The notes under the pieces are model-generated. The model made no database searches, was not told the origin of the DNA, and worked only from the letters and a program-made list of their open reading frames with translations. DNA of 34,443 nucleotides from an uncultured Clostridia bacterium (GTDB taxonomy: Bacteria; Bacillota; Clostridia; Christensenellales; CALMFG01), in assembly GCA_937863465.1 (NCBI GenBank), contig CALMFG010000193.1, positions 1-34,443 of the forward strand. Direction: 5' to 3'. The translations under genes and the position numbers were made by a program. How positions within the stretch are numbered: position 1 is the first letter of the stretch; each line of letters starts with the position of its first letter. Below are positions 14,291 to 21,509 of the stretch, in pieces.

Positions 14291-15771
14291 GAATCGGTCA
14301 GCTCAATGCCGGGGTTGCTGATGAAGATATCGCCGAAATACAGGTGTCCTGCCAGTGTTTCGGTTTTTTCGCCTTCCACCAAAAACTGAACCGAGTTGAT
14401 TCCCTTCATACCGGTCAGCGTATTGACCATTGAAAAAATCAGCAGCATTTCCTGATCGGTCGAAAGATTCCGGCACTGGTACTTGAAGTTGGCCGAAAGA
14501 TCGACCACCAGCGTTGACTGGTTGATGCTGGTGCTCAAAATATCCGCTTCGGTGATGCCCTCGGGGATTACGGCCGCCGCTGATGCGCTCTCGGAGGACT
14601 TCGGACCTTTCATTAACTCAAAAAGCCTGCCGCTGGCCGACCAGACTTTGTCTTCATCCACCATGCGATTGACCTTGACCAGCAGATTTTCATCTTTTTC
14701 ACGGAAAAGCAGTTCAATGCCGCCTGCCAGATGCCCGGAAGCTTCCTCCCGCGTGATGCCGTCCGACAGGTCGTAGCCTTCGCCCGACACGGTGACCGGC
14801 TCACCCATCACCGAAAAATATACCGTCTTTAAATTCGGGAAGAAAGACGTCAGCGTATAGGTCAGCGCCATATAGGTTTTTTCGTCACGGGCGGTGAGTG
14901 ACGGCGAAGCTTTGAAATCCAGCGTCAGTGTGTCGCCATCCTCCGCGCGGGTCCAAACCGGCGCGGTATCGCTGAGCGCCAGATCCTTGGCGACCGACGA
15001 AGAATAGACAAAGCTGTTGCGCGGGCCTTTGGCCAGTTCGCCGATGAGGGTGGTGAGGTAATCATCGCCGCCGGAATAAGTCACTTCCCGAACCTCGGGC
15101 AGCAGGTATTCGCCGCCAGCATCAAAAAAATACAGCGGAGTTTCCAGAATAATACCCAGCGACATTTCGTCGTTCCCCTCATCCTTGGCCGCCGCAATAT
15201 GGTTGCCCAGGATATCGTCATATTCTTCGGTCCAGATGCCGGTGATTTTGGCCTGCAGGGGATGCGGATATCCGTCGAAACCGTCCGCCAGGCCATTATA
15301 GAACACGTTGACATATTTCACCGAGAAATAATCGGTCAGCGTATTGGCCAGCGAAAGCTTCACGATAAAGCGCTCGGAGGCGGTAAGCGCCACCGGCGTT
15401 TTTAAATAGACATTGGCCACGTCCAGCGATATCTCGACGCGGTCTACCGTAACAGACATCGGCGCGATGGAATCCAGCGCAATATCCTTCGGCCCCAGCA
15501 GAAGCTGTTTAACAATCGACTTGGCCGGAGAATCATCGATCGCCACGGTGATGGTGCGCAGCTCGGCCACCAGCTTGCCCGTGCCCTTCTGCAAAAAATA
15601 CAGCGCAGGGCGAAGAACCCGACCTTCCCCCATGGTCAGTGTGTCATCCTGAGTGACCGATATCTCATAGGTTTGGTCCACCCGCCGTTCGCTTAAGGAC
15701 GCGCAGCCGCCAAAAAGCGAAACGATCAATATAACGATGAGGATTGCGCCAGTCAGCCTACTCCACGTCAC
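14287..15771 (-). CDS. Lipoprotein with three GerMN-like domains
   Basis: A 494-residue exported protein with lipobox LFGGC (Cys23). Three similar modules follow one another, about 55-160, 211-325 and 352-470. Each has an opening strand, a helix ending in an L..GP motif (LLGPK 91-95, LAKGPR 246-251, LMKGPK 386-391), a central strand pair and a closing strand ending in a Gly (VNVFYNG, VYFSVMGEP, VQFLVEGE). This is the GerMN pattern known from the spore germination protein GerM and from LpqB. GerMN is thought to bind peptidoglycan or other proteins. The start is GTG, overlapping the TGA of the upstream gene, with a perfect AGGAGGTG SD (15780-15787). It is the last gene of a two-component operon. 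Confidence 0.82.
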   Translation of the reverse strand: MTWSRLTGAILIVILIVSLFGGCASLSERRVDQTYEISVTQDDTLTMGEGRVLRPALYFLQKGTGKLVAELRTITVAIDDSPAKSIVKQLLLGPKDIALDSIAPMSVTVDRVEISLDVANVYLKTPVALTASERFIVKLSLANTLTDYFSVKYVNVFYNGLADGFDGYPHPLQAKITGIWTEEYDDILGNHIAAAKDEGNDEMSLGIILETPLYFFDAGGEYLLPEVREVTYSGGDDYLTTLIGELAKGPRNSFVYSSSVAKDLALSDTAPVWTRAEDGDTLTLDFKASPSLTARDEKTYMALTYTLTSFFPNLKTVYFSVMGEPVTVSGEGYDLSDGITREEASGHLAGGIELLFREKDENLLVKVNRMVDEDKVWSASGRLFELMKGPKSSESASAAAVIPEGITEADILSTSINQSTLVVDLSANFKYQCRNLSTDQEMLLIFSMVNTLTGMKGINSVQFLVEGEKTETLAGHLYFGDIFISNPGIELTDS

Positions 15772-16739
15772 TGCAGGAACACCTCCTCAAAAGAGGAATA
15801 TTCCACTTTCCAAAGATCCCTTTCGCGGCGAAGCTGCAGGATGATGTTGTCCTTCACCGTGGCGTCCCCGTCCTGATTTTTGAAGGAAAAGCTGATGGCC
15901 GCGATGCCGCTGTTGGCGTCATTGCTGACCACCGAATCCAGAAGGCGATAATCCTCCATGGTGCTGGTCTGGGAGGACATACTGCTGACAAAATCCTCCC
16001 GGCTGGGTTTGCTGGTTCCGTCCGCATTGTTATAGGCGATGAGCGCATACACTGTCTCGTAATCACGTTTGGCAAAAGCGTCCATCAGCAGCTGCACCGT
16101 GTTTTCAGGGGTCATGAGCAAAGTGCCGTTCCACCCTAAAGGTTCCAACGTGCCGCTTCCCGGATTGTCTTCGCCGATATCCGAAAGGCTGATGCGTTCG
16201 CCTCGCCCGGAATCGTTGGTATCCACCAAAATCTGAATACGCGAGAATCCGCCAAGTTCAATCAACGTATCCACGATGGAATAGATTGCGAGGTTCATGT
16301 CCTGTTTGGCTGTTTCAAACGCCGCCGCATTGGTTCTGTCCACAGAAGCCAACGCCGATTCGGTTAAAAATTCCTTGCTTAAGGTGACAAACAGATACTC
16401 GCCGCTTTCGGTGACGTCAATGATGGAAGCATTCGCCGGGATGACCGATTTTAATTCGGGGTTATCCTGACTGGGCCCTTTAAAAATCTCTTCCAGAACC
16501 GCCATCTCAATGCGCTCGTTGACCGGCACTTCGATGATGCGTGTCTCGCCTGCCAGCATGTTTTCATCGGCATATTTAAAGTACAGCGTCACCTCTTTGT
16601 CCACGGTATTGGCGGCTTCGGGTAACGGGTTGATATCGGTGGTGTCTTCCCCGGTCGTGGTGATGTCCGGAAAAAAGCTACAGCCGGCCAGTGTAGCGCT
16701 CAAAATCATCACGCAGATGATCATCTTTGTCGTTTTCAT
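15768..16739 (-). CDS. GerMN-domain lipoprotein with NTF2-like C-terminal domain
   Basis: A 323-residue exported protein. The signal peptide ends in LAGC (Cys20). A single GerMN module spans about 50-175 (IFKGP at 85-89, closing strand IQILVD). Residues about 208-320 (ENTVQLLMDAFAKRDYETVY...LWKVEYSS) have the look of an NTF2-like DUF4878 domain, an inference from pattern. The ATG at 16739 is chosen for its SD (GGAGGG, 16744-16749) and because the signal peptide follows directly; the open frame extends upstream through the kinase gene but is not credible. It lies 19 bases after the histidine kinase stop and overlaps the next GerMN gene by four bases. Probably part of a surface assembly linked to the kinase. 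Confidence 0.85.
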   Translation of the reverse strand: MKTTKMIICVMILSATLAGCSFFPDITTTGEDTTDINPLPEAANTVDKEVTLYFKYADENMLAGETRIIEVPVNERIEMAVLEEIFKGPSQDNPELKSVIPANASIIDVTESGEYLFVTLSKEFLTESALASVDRTNAAAFETAKQDMNLAIYSIVDTLIELGGFSRIQILVDTNDSGRGERISLSDIGEDNPGSGTLEPLGWNGTLLMTPENTVQLLMDAFAKRDYETVYALIAYNNADGTSKPSREDFVSSMSSQTSTMEDYRLLDSVVSNDANSGIAAISFSFKNQDGDATVKDNIILQLRRERDLWKVEYSSFEEVFLQ

Positions 16740-16758
16740 TCTTCCCTCCCTGTTTGCC

Positions 16759-18216
16759 TCAGCCCTTATCCGCCTGGGTGCGGATGGGGATGGTGAGCGT
16801 AAACGTTGATCCTTTACCATAGGCCGACTTGACCGATATGGTGCCGCCATGCAGGCGCACCACACGTTCGGTGATGTGCAGGCCAAGGCCGGTCCCGCCG
16901 GTCTTTCTCGCCCTGGCTTTATCCACGCGGTAGAACCGCTCAAAAATTTTCACCTGTTCAGATTTGGGGATGCCGACGCCCGTGTCCTTCACTTCCATGT
17001 TGGCCGTCTCTCCTTTTTTGTAGACGCGCACATCCACCTTGCCCTTGTCGTCGGTGTATTTCAGCGCGTTCTCAATCAGGTTGACCACCGCGATGCGCAG
17101 TTTCAATCCGTCGGCCAGCAGGGTAATTTCGTCCACAATCTCGGTTTTCAGCCGAATCTTCTTGGCCTGTGCAATCGGCCGAAGGCTGATGGCCACTTTG
17201 TTGACCAAATCCGAAAAGCTGATCATTGCAAGATTCAGCGCGCGGTCGTCATTCTCAATTTTGGTGAGCAGCAGCAGATCCGAGATGATGTCGTTTAAGC
17301 GATCCATCTCGGCATCGATATCGGTAAGAAATTCCCTGTACACCTTCTTATCCGCTTTTTCGTCATAGATCAGCGACTGCGCCAGAATCTTCATGGACGA
17401 GAGCGGGGTTTTCAGCTCGTGCGATGCATTGGAGACAAATTCGGACTTCATCGCGTCCATAGTTTCCAGCCGTTCGCTCATCAGATTAAACGTCTCACCC
17501 AGCCTGGATATCTCGTTGTTTCCGGTGGTCTCCACGCGTTGGTGCAGTTCGCCCTTGGCGATTTTGCTGGCCACTTCCTGAAGTTTTTTGATGGGCTTGG
17601 TGATGTATCCCGAAAGCATCAGCGACAGGAGAATGATGATGATGGCGATAATGATTGTGACCAGCGCCAACGTGGTGGTCATGCCCGACGCGCGCACAAT
17701 GACATCCTGGATAGATTCGGAATAGACCAGGATGCCGATGGTTTCGTATTCGCTGCTGATGGCCGAAGTGTAATTGACCGACCAAATCCAGCCGGTGCTC
17801 TCGGTATTGATGCGGTGAAAGCCGTAGGACGCGTCCATATTTTCAAACATGATGTCGTACACTTCGGGCAGCTGCATGCGCTGGCCCAGGAGCGCAGAAA
17901 AGCTGTCCATCAGCACAACGCCATTTGGGTTTAAAATCAAAAAACGCCCGCCATACAGGCGGCTGTTTTCCAGCAGAATTCGGTTCATGGAATCGGAATC
18001 ATATTCTTTTAGGTAGGGTGAAAGGCTGACCGAAATACTGTTTAAATTGCGCTGTTGTTCCGAAACGCGCTGGTTGATGATGTAATCGGTGAAGATGCGG
18101 GTGGCGATGGCCGAAAACAAAGAAAAAGCGGCAAACACCACGACCACGTAGGTCAGCACAAACCGCCATTTGATTGAAAAGAAACGTTTATTTGCTTGAG
18201 AAGTAATAACCAACAC
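16759..18216 (-). CDS. HAMP-domain sensor histidine kinase
   Basis: A membrane sensor kinase. Numbered from the GTG chosen here, helix one is about 20-38, an extracytoplasmic domain spans about 40-175, helix two is about 178-203, HAMP is 204-256, the HisKA dimerisation helix carries NASHELKTP with phospho-accepting His266, and the ATPase domain shows the N box NLIENALKYT, DTGVGIP and TGGTGLGL. There is no PAS domain, so it is shorter than WalK and closer to MtrB/PhoR types. The start is uncertain: a TTG at 18261 is also in frame, but it would extend the protein through the regulator's conserved end in another frame. Neither has a clear SD. The overlap with the regulator gene is about 29 bases. 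Confidence 0.9.
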   Translation of the reverse strand: MLVITSQANKRFFSIKWRFVLTYVVVVFAAFSLFSAIATRIFTDYIINQRVSEQQRNLNSISVSLSPYLKEYDSDSMNRILLENSRLYGGRFLILNPNGVVLMDSFSALLGQRMQLPEVYDIMFENMDASYGFHRINTESTGWIWSVNYTSAISSEYETIGILVYSESIQDVIVRASGMTTTLALVTIIIAIIIILLSLMLSGYITKPIKKLQEVASKIAKGELHQRVETTGNNEISRLGETFNLMSERLETMDAMKSEFVSNASHELKTPLSSMKILAQSLIYDEKADKKVYREFLTDIDAEMDRLNDIISDLLLLTKIENDDRALNLAMISFSDLVNKVAISLRPIAQAKKIRLKTEIVDEITLLADGLKLRIAVVNLIENALKYTDDKGKVDVRVYKKGETANMEVKDTGVGIPKSEQVKIFERFYRVDKARARKTGGTGLGLHITERVVRLHGGTISVKSAYGKGSTFTLTIPIRTQADKG

Positions 18217-18892
18217 CCCATTTTGTTCTGATGAACTCCGGCTTGGCCGGATTGGGTTCAATCTTTTCCCGCAGGCGGCGGATATGCACGTCCACGGTTC
18301 TTAGGTCGCCCAAATAGTCATAGCGCCAAATGGTTTCCAAGAGGTTTTCCCGGTCATAGACCTTGCCGGGGTTGGATATGAAAAGATGCAAAAGGTCAAA
18401 CTCTTTTGCCGTTAAGTTAATCTCTTTGCCGTCAATCTCCACACTGCGGTTGGTCAGGTTCACCGTCATGTTTCTGGCGGTAATGATCTTCGGGCTTTCG
18501 GTTTTCTGTTCGCGTTTGGATGCGTTTTCGGCACGCCGGAAAATGGTCTTGATTCGGGCTTTCAGTTCCAGCATATTGAACGGCTTGGTCAGGTAGTCAT
18601 CGGCGCCGTATTCCAGCCCCATGATCTTGTCCATGTCGTCGTCCTTGGCCGTCAGCATGATAATCGGCACGTCCGAAGCCTGACGTATCCGCTGGCAGAC
18701 TTCCCACCCGTCCACTTTGGGCAGCATGATATCCAGCAGAATCAAATCGTGGTTTTCGCTTTCAAACTTGCGTAAAGCTTCTTCTCCGTCGGTGGCTTCG
18801 TCAACCAAATAGCCTTCCTGCTGCTCCAGATTAAAGCGCAGGCCTTTGATTAAACTCGGTTCGTCATCCACGATCAATATCTTCTTACTCAA
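18188..18892 (-). CDS. OmpR-family response regulator
   Basis: A 234-residue regulator. The receiver domain (1-120) has Asp9 and Asp10, phospho-accepting Asp54, Thr81 and Lys103. The winged-helix DNA-binding domain (about 135-232) ends with TVDVHIRRLREKIE and WGVGYYF. Overall it resembles WalR and MtrA. The start is a TTG at 18890-18892 with a GGGAG SD (18903-18907); no ATG is available nearby. It partners the kinase downstream, and the two GerMN lipoproteins follow. I see no convincing promoter between it and the tRNA-Glu gene 86 bases upstream on the same strand, nor a terminator after the tRNA, so read-through from the tRNA promoter is possible. Confidence 0.95.
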   Translation of the reverse strand: MSKKILIVDDEPSLIKGLRFNLEQQEGYLVDEATDGEEALRKFESENHDLILLDIMLPKVDGWEVCQRIRQASDVPIIMLTAKDDDMDKIMGLEYGADDYLTKPFNMLELKARIKTIFRRAENASKREQKTESPKIITARNMTVNLTNRSVEIDGKEINLTAKEFDLLHLFISNPGKVYDRENLLETIWRYDYLGDLRTVDVHIRRLREKIEPNPAKPEFIRTKWGVGYYFSSK

Positions 18893-18978
18893 AACAAAAT
18901 TTCTCCCGTGCGCATCATTTAGAAAACTTCTTTTCGTTCCCGCTCGACGTCCTTCATGTTTTTGAGCATTGCTTTTAA

Positions 18979-19053
18979 TGGTACCACCTAGGGGAATCGA
19001 ACCCCTGATACCGCCGTGAGAGGGCAGCGTCCTAACCGCTAGACTAAGGTGGC
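18979..19053 (-). tRNA. tRNA-Glu, anticodon CTC
   Basis: The minus strand folds as a full 75-nt tRNA with a 7-bp acceptor stem (first pair G-U), a D loop with AGCGGTTAGGA, an anticodon loop CTCTCAC (anticodon CTC for GAG codons), a short variable loop and the GGTTCGATTCC T arm. The CCA end is encoded. The sequence is close to other bacterial tRNA-Glu genes. Confidence 0.97.
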
Positions 19054-19066
19054 GTGTACTTCGGTT

Positions 19067-19095
19067 ATTTTAACAGAAAAGAAATATAAATTCAA
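19067..19095 (-). promoter_or_regulatory. Promoter of tRNA-Glu
   Basis: On the minus strand TTGAAT (19095-19090), a 17-bp spacer and TAAAAT (19072-19067), preceded by a TG, lie just before the tRNA 5' end at 19053. Confidence 0.75.
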
Positions 19096-19205
19096 TCATT
19101 AATCATCGACTTTGAATAATTTCGCTATTCACAGGTTTGGGGCTGTTTTTTGGCGATTCTTGGCGATATAAACCAAAAAAATCGACGCATTTAACATTTT
19201 CTTAA

Positions 19206-19235
19206 TATACAAAACACATACTTTTAATATATAAT
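19206..19235 (+). promoter_or_regulatory. Orphan plus-strand promoter
   Basis: TATACA (19206-19211), an 18-bp spacer and a perfect TATAAT (19230-19235) point rightward into a stretch with no plus-strand gene. A terminator with a plus-strand T run follows about 60 bases on. Confidence 0.5.
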
Positions 19236-19241
19236 GAACAT

Positions 19242-19321
19242 GCAGAATCTGAATATGCGCCCACAATTTTTTCATTTTTTCTATATATTTTGGAAAGGCC
19301 CCGTGCCTTTCCACTTTTTTT
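19242..19321 (+). ncRNA. Candidate small RNA of about 80 nt
   Basis: The predicted transcript runs from about 19242, downstream of the orphan promoter, to the T run at 19315-19321. It has an unstructured A/U-rich middle and ends in a strong hairpin. Its last three bases overlap the stop codon of thiN on the opposite strand. No SD-led open frame is present. The call rests only on the promoter and terminator pair. Confidence 0.4.
19291..19321 (+). terminator. Intrinsic terminator, plus-strand polarity
   Basis: A perfect 9-bp stem (19291-19299 with 19305-19313) with a five-base loop is followed by C and seven T on the plus strand. On the minus strand it directly follows the thiN stop codon, but the bases after it are A-rich, so it should be a poor terminator for thiN. 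Confidence 0.75.
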
Positions 19322-19958
19322 ACTGCGAAACAATGATCAGTGCGATGCCCGATTTCTGCAAAATGGTGACCTGATCCGCCTCGGCCGAATTGCTGACGCC
19401 GATTGGCCGGTCACGGTACAGGGTCAGTCCGTTTAGGGGATAAGCTAAGCCAGTCGATGCCGAGAAAGTACAACGTTTGGTGACCGAGAAAACCGAGACA
19501 TTTGCGCCCTTCGCGGCTGTAATCCGCGTCTTTTTTTGCGCCAGGAACACCCGCGTGGTGTCATCCGCCAGTTCGGCGCGCACACCCTGTTTTCTGGCGT
19601 ACAGCAGCAAAGCGATATTCGCGTATTGGTGATCCAGCCGTTTGCCCAGCGCGCCCAGAATCGTGATGGTTTTTGCGCCGCGCCGAATGGCCGCATCCAT
19701 GGCCAAGAGGGTATCCGTTTCGTCCTTATGCGTGTCGCTGACCTGAATGGCCGCCCTCCCGCCTTGATACGCCGCCAGAACATCCGGCGAAATCGAATCG
19801 AAATCCCCGACCAGCGTCAAATCGATGATGTCCAATCCAGTCAGCCCGTCGGCACCGCTGTCCGCCGCAATCACAAAATCCGCTTTCGCAATCTCGGTTT
19901 TTAAAAGGTCTGGCGCAGGCGGCGCACCGCCCGCCACAATCAGCGCGTGTTTCTTCAT
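19320..19958 (-). CDS. thiN: Thiamine pyrophosphokinase
   Basis: A 212-residue cytoplasmic enzyme that transfers pyrophosphate from ATP to thiamine, giving thiamine diphosphate. Motifs in order are AADSGADGL, GDFDS, KDETDT, GALGKRLDH (family G.xGGRxDH, with Lys for Gly), GLAYPL and GVSN. It is the last gene of the def-to-thiN operon and begins three bases after rpe, the same position as in Bacillus. No terminator with minus-strand polarity was found after it. Confidence 0.95.
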   Translation of the reverse strand: MKKHALIVAGGAPPAPDLLKTEIAKADFVIAADSGADGLTGLDIIDLTLVGDFDSISPDVLAAYQGGRAAIQVSDTHKDETDTLLAMDAAIRRGAKTITILGALGKRLDHQYANIALLLYARKQGVRAELADDTTRVFLAQKKTRITAAKGANVSVFSVTKRCTFSASTGLAYPLNGLTLYRDRPIGVSNSAEADQVTILQKSGIALIIVSQ

Positions 19959-19961
19959 CGC

Positions 19962-20612
19962 CTATTCGCCTTTGATTTTTTTCATCGCGGCCACCGGGTC
20001 GGACGCCTCAAACACCGCCGAGCCGGCCACCAGCACATCAAATCCATATGACGCCACCCTGTCGGCGTTTTCGGCAGTGATACCGCCGTCTATCTCTATT
20101 TCAAATGATAATCCTAATTTCTCTCTCAGCGCTTTGAGTTCGGCACCTTTTTCCAGCACGGCGGGAATCAGCTCCTGTCCGCCGTAGCCGGGGTATACGC
20201 TCATCAAGAGCACCATATCCACCTGGTCCAGCACATGCGTGATGGTCGAAATCGGCGTATCCGGGTTCAGCACGACGCCGGTCTTTTTATCTAAATCACG
20301 AATCATATGAAGCACAGCCGGCAGATCAGCGACCGCCTCCTGATGCACCTTGATTAAATCCGCCCCTGCGTCCGCAAACGCTTTGATATATTTTTCGGGG
20401 TTCACAATCATCAGATGCACATCAAACGGAATATCCGTATGTTGGGATATCCCCTTCAGGACAGGGATGCCAAACGAGATGTTCGGCACAAACACGCCGT
20501 CCATCACGTCGAAGTGCACGTAGTCCGCGCCGCCTTCGGCCATCATCCTGAACGCTTCTTTCAAACAAAAGAAATCCGCCGCCAATATGGAAGGCGCAAT
20601 TTTTCTTTTCAC
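19962..20612 (-). CDS. rpe: Ribulose-phosphate 3-epimerase
   Basis: A 216-residue TIM barrel that interconverts ribulose 5-phosphate and xylulose 5-phosphate. The metal and catalytic residues are visible: His33 and Asp35 in VHFDVMDG, His66 in HLMI, and Asp175 in EIDGGI. The phosphate-binding PGYGGQ is a slight variant of the usual NPGFGGQ. The start is GTG with an AAGGAG SD seven bases away; this SD overlaps the TAA of rsgA. It sits between rsgA and thiN as in Bacillus. Confidence 0.97.
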   Translation of the reverse strand: MKRKIAPSILAADFFCLKEAFRMMAEGGADYVHFDVMDGVFVPNISFGIPVLKGISQHTDIPFDVHLMIVNPEKYIKAFADAGADLIKVHQEAVADLPAVLHMIRDLDKKTGVVLNPDTPISTITHVLDQVDMVLLMSVYPGYGGQELIPAVLEKGAELKALREKLGLSFEIEIDGGITAENADRVASYGFDVLVAGSAVFEASDPVAAMKKIKGE

Positions 20613-20623
20613 TCTTTCTCTCC

Positions 20624-21493
20624 TTATCTTTCGCTGCCCAGCGTTTCAACCATCTGGATGTAGCGCTCGTATCTCGCCGGATTGATTTTTCCTTCGGCCA
20701 CCGCCTGCTTCACCGCGCATTTGGGTTCGCGGATATGCAGACAGGATGAGAATTTGCAGGTATGCAGAATTTCCCGCATCTCGGGGTAATGCCTTGAGAC
20801 TTCAGCCGGCGCCATCTCTTCGCTTTTTAAAAGGCTGAAGCCCGGCGTATCCACCACCATGCCGTTGACGCGGAACGGTCGTATCAGTTCGGCGTGGCGC
20901 GTGGTATGCTTTCCCCTGGCCGTCTTTTTGGAGAGCCCGCCGGTCTCGAGCTCCAGCTCGGAAAACAGCGCGTTCAGCAATGAGGATTTCCCCACCGCCG
21001 ACTGACCCGCAAAACAGGTGGTTTTTCCGCGCAGGCGTTTCTTGATTTCGGCCAGTCCTTCGCCGGTTTTGGCCGACGAGATCAGCACCTCATAATAGGG
21101 CCGGTATTGGGTAGCAATTTCCGTAATATCCGCGCTGTTGGTGAGGTCGCATTTATTGATGACCAGAATCGGTACGATATCGGCCATCTCCGCCGAGATA
21201 ATCAGTTTATCAATCAATAATAAATCCGGTTTCGGGTCCTTCACCGCCATGGTAATCATCACCTGATCCACATTGACCACCTGCGGTCGGGTCAGCTGAT
21301 TTTTGCGCGGAAGAATCTCCTCAATATACCCATCGCTGTCACCTTTTTGCGGAGTAAACGCAACAAAGTCGCCGGGCAATGGGGTGATATGATCATTTCG
21401 AAAGCGTCCGCGGGCCTTGCATTCATGAATGCGTTTCTGCTTGTCGTACACATAGTAGAACCCGCCGATACCTTTTAAAATCCTGCCTTCGAT
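20624..21493 (-). CDS. rsgA: Ribosome small-subunit-dependent GTPase RsgA, apparent AUC start
   Basis: A circularly permuted GTPase that helps late 30S subunit assembly. The N-terminal OB fold (GRILKGIGGFYYV onward) is followed by G4 NKCD, SSAKTGEG, G1 GQSAVGKSS, G3 DTPGF and a C-terminal zinc knuckle with Cys-His-Cys residues around CLHIREPKC. The first NTG codon in frame is GTG at 21451, but homology clearly continues 14 residues upstream to IEGRILKGIGGFYYV. At that point an ATC codon (21493-21491) overlaps the prkC stop as TAATC, with a strong GGGGGAGG SD (21502-21509) eight bases away. I therefore annotate 289 residues starting at AUC. A sequence error of ATG to ATC would look the same. 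Confidence 0.93.
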   Translation of the reverse strand: MEGRILKGIGGFYYVYDKQKRIHECKARGRFRNDHITPLPGDFVAFTPQKGDSDGYIEEILPRKNQLTRPQVVNVDQVMITMAVKDPKPDLLLIDKLIISAEMADIVPILVINKCDLTNSADITEIATQYRPYYEVLISSAKTGEGLAEIKKRLRGKTTCFAGQSAVGKSSLLNALFSELELETGGLSKKTARGKHTTRHAELIRPFRVNGMVVDTPGFSLLKSEEMAPAEVSRHYPEMREILHTCKFSSCLHIREPKCAVKQAVAEGKINPARYERYIQMVETLGSER

Positions 21494-21509
21494 TACTCTT
21501 TCCTCCCCC
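21491..21509 (-). promoter_or_regulatory. Strong SD directing rsgA initiation at a non-canonical AUC
   Basis: GGGGGAGG at 21509-21502 is followed by eight bases and ATC at 21493-21491, sharing one base with the prkC TAA. The geometry is that of the common TAATG stop-start coupling with the final G replaced by C. Confidence 0.6.

Noticed and set aside
16740-16943. N-terminal extension of the GerMN/NTF2 lipoprotein by 68 residues
   Set aside because: The extension overlaps the kinase end in another frame, and the signal peptide and SD fix the start at 16739.
19129-19314. A 61-codon minus-strand open frame between thiN and tRNA-Glu
   Set aside because: No SD of note, low-complexity composition and overlap with the terminator hairpin; no sign of a real gene.
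19233-19322. Small plus-strand open frame beginning within the orphan promoter
   Set aside because: Its first ATG lies in the -10 element, there is no SD, and the frame runs through the terminator into thiN antisense sequence.
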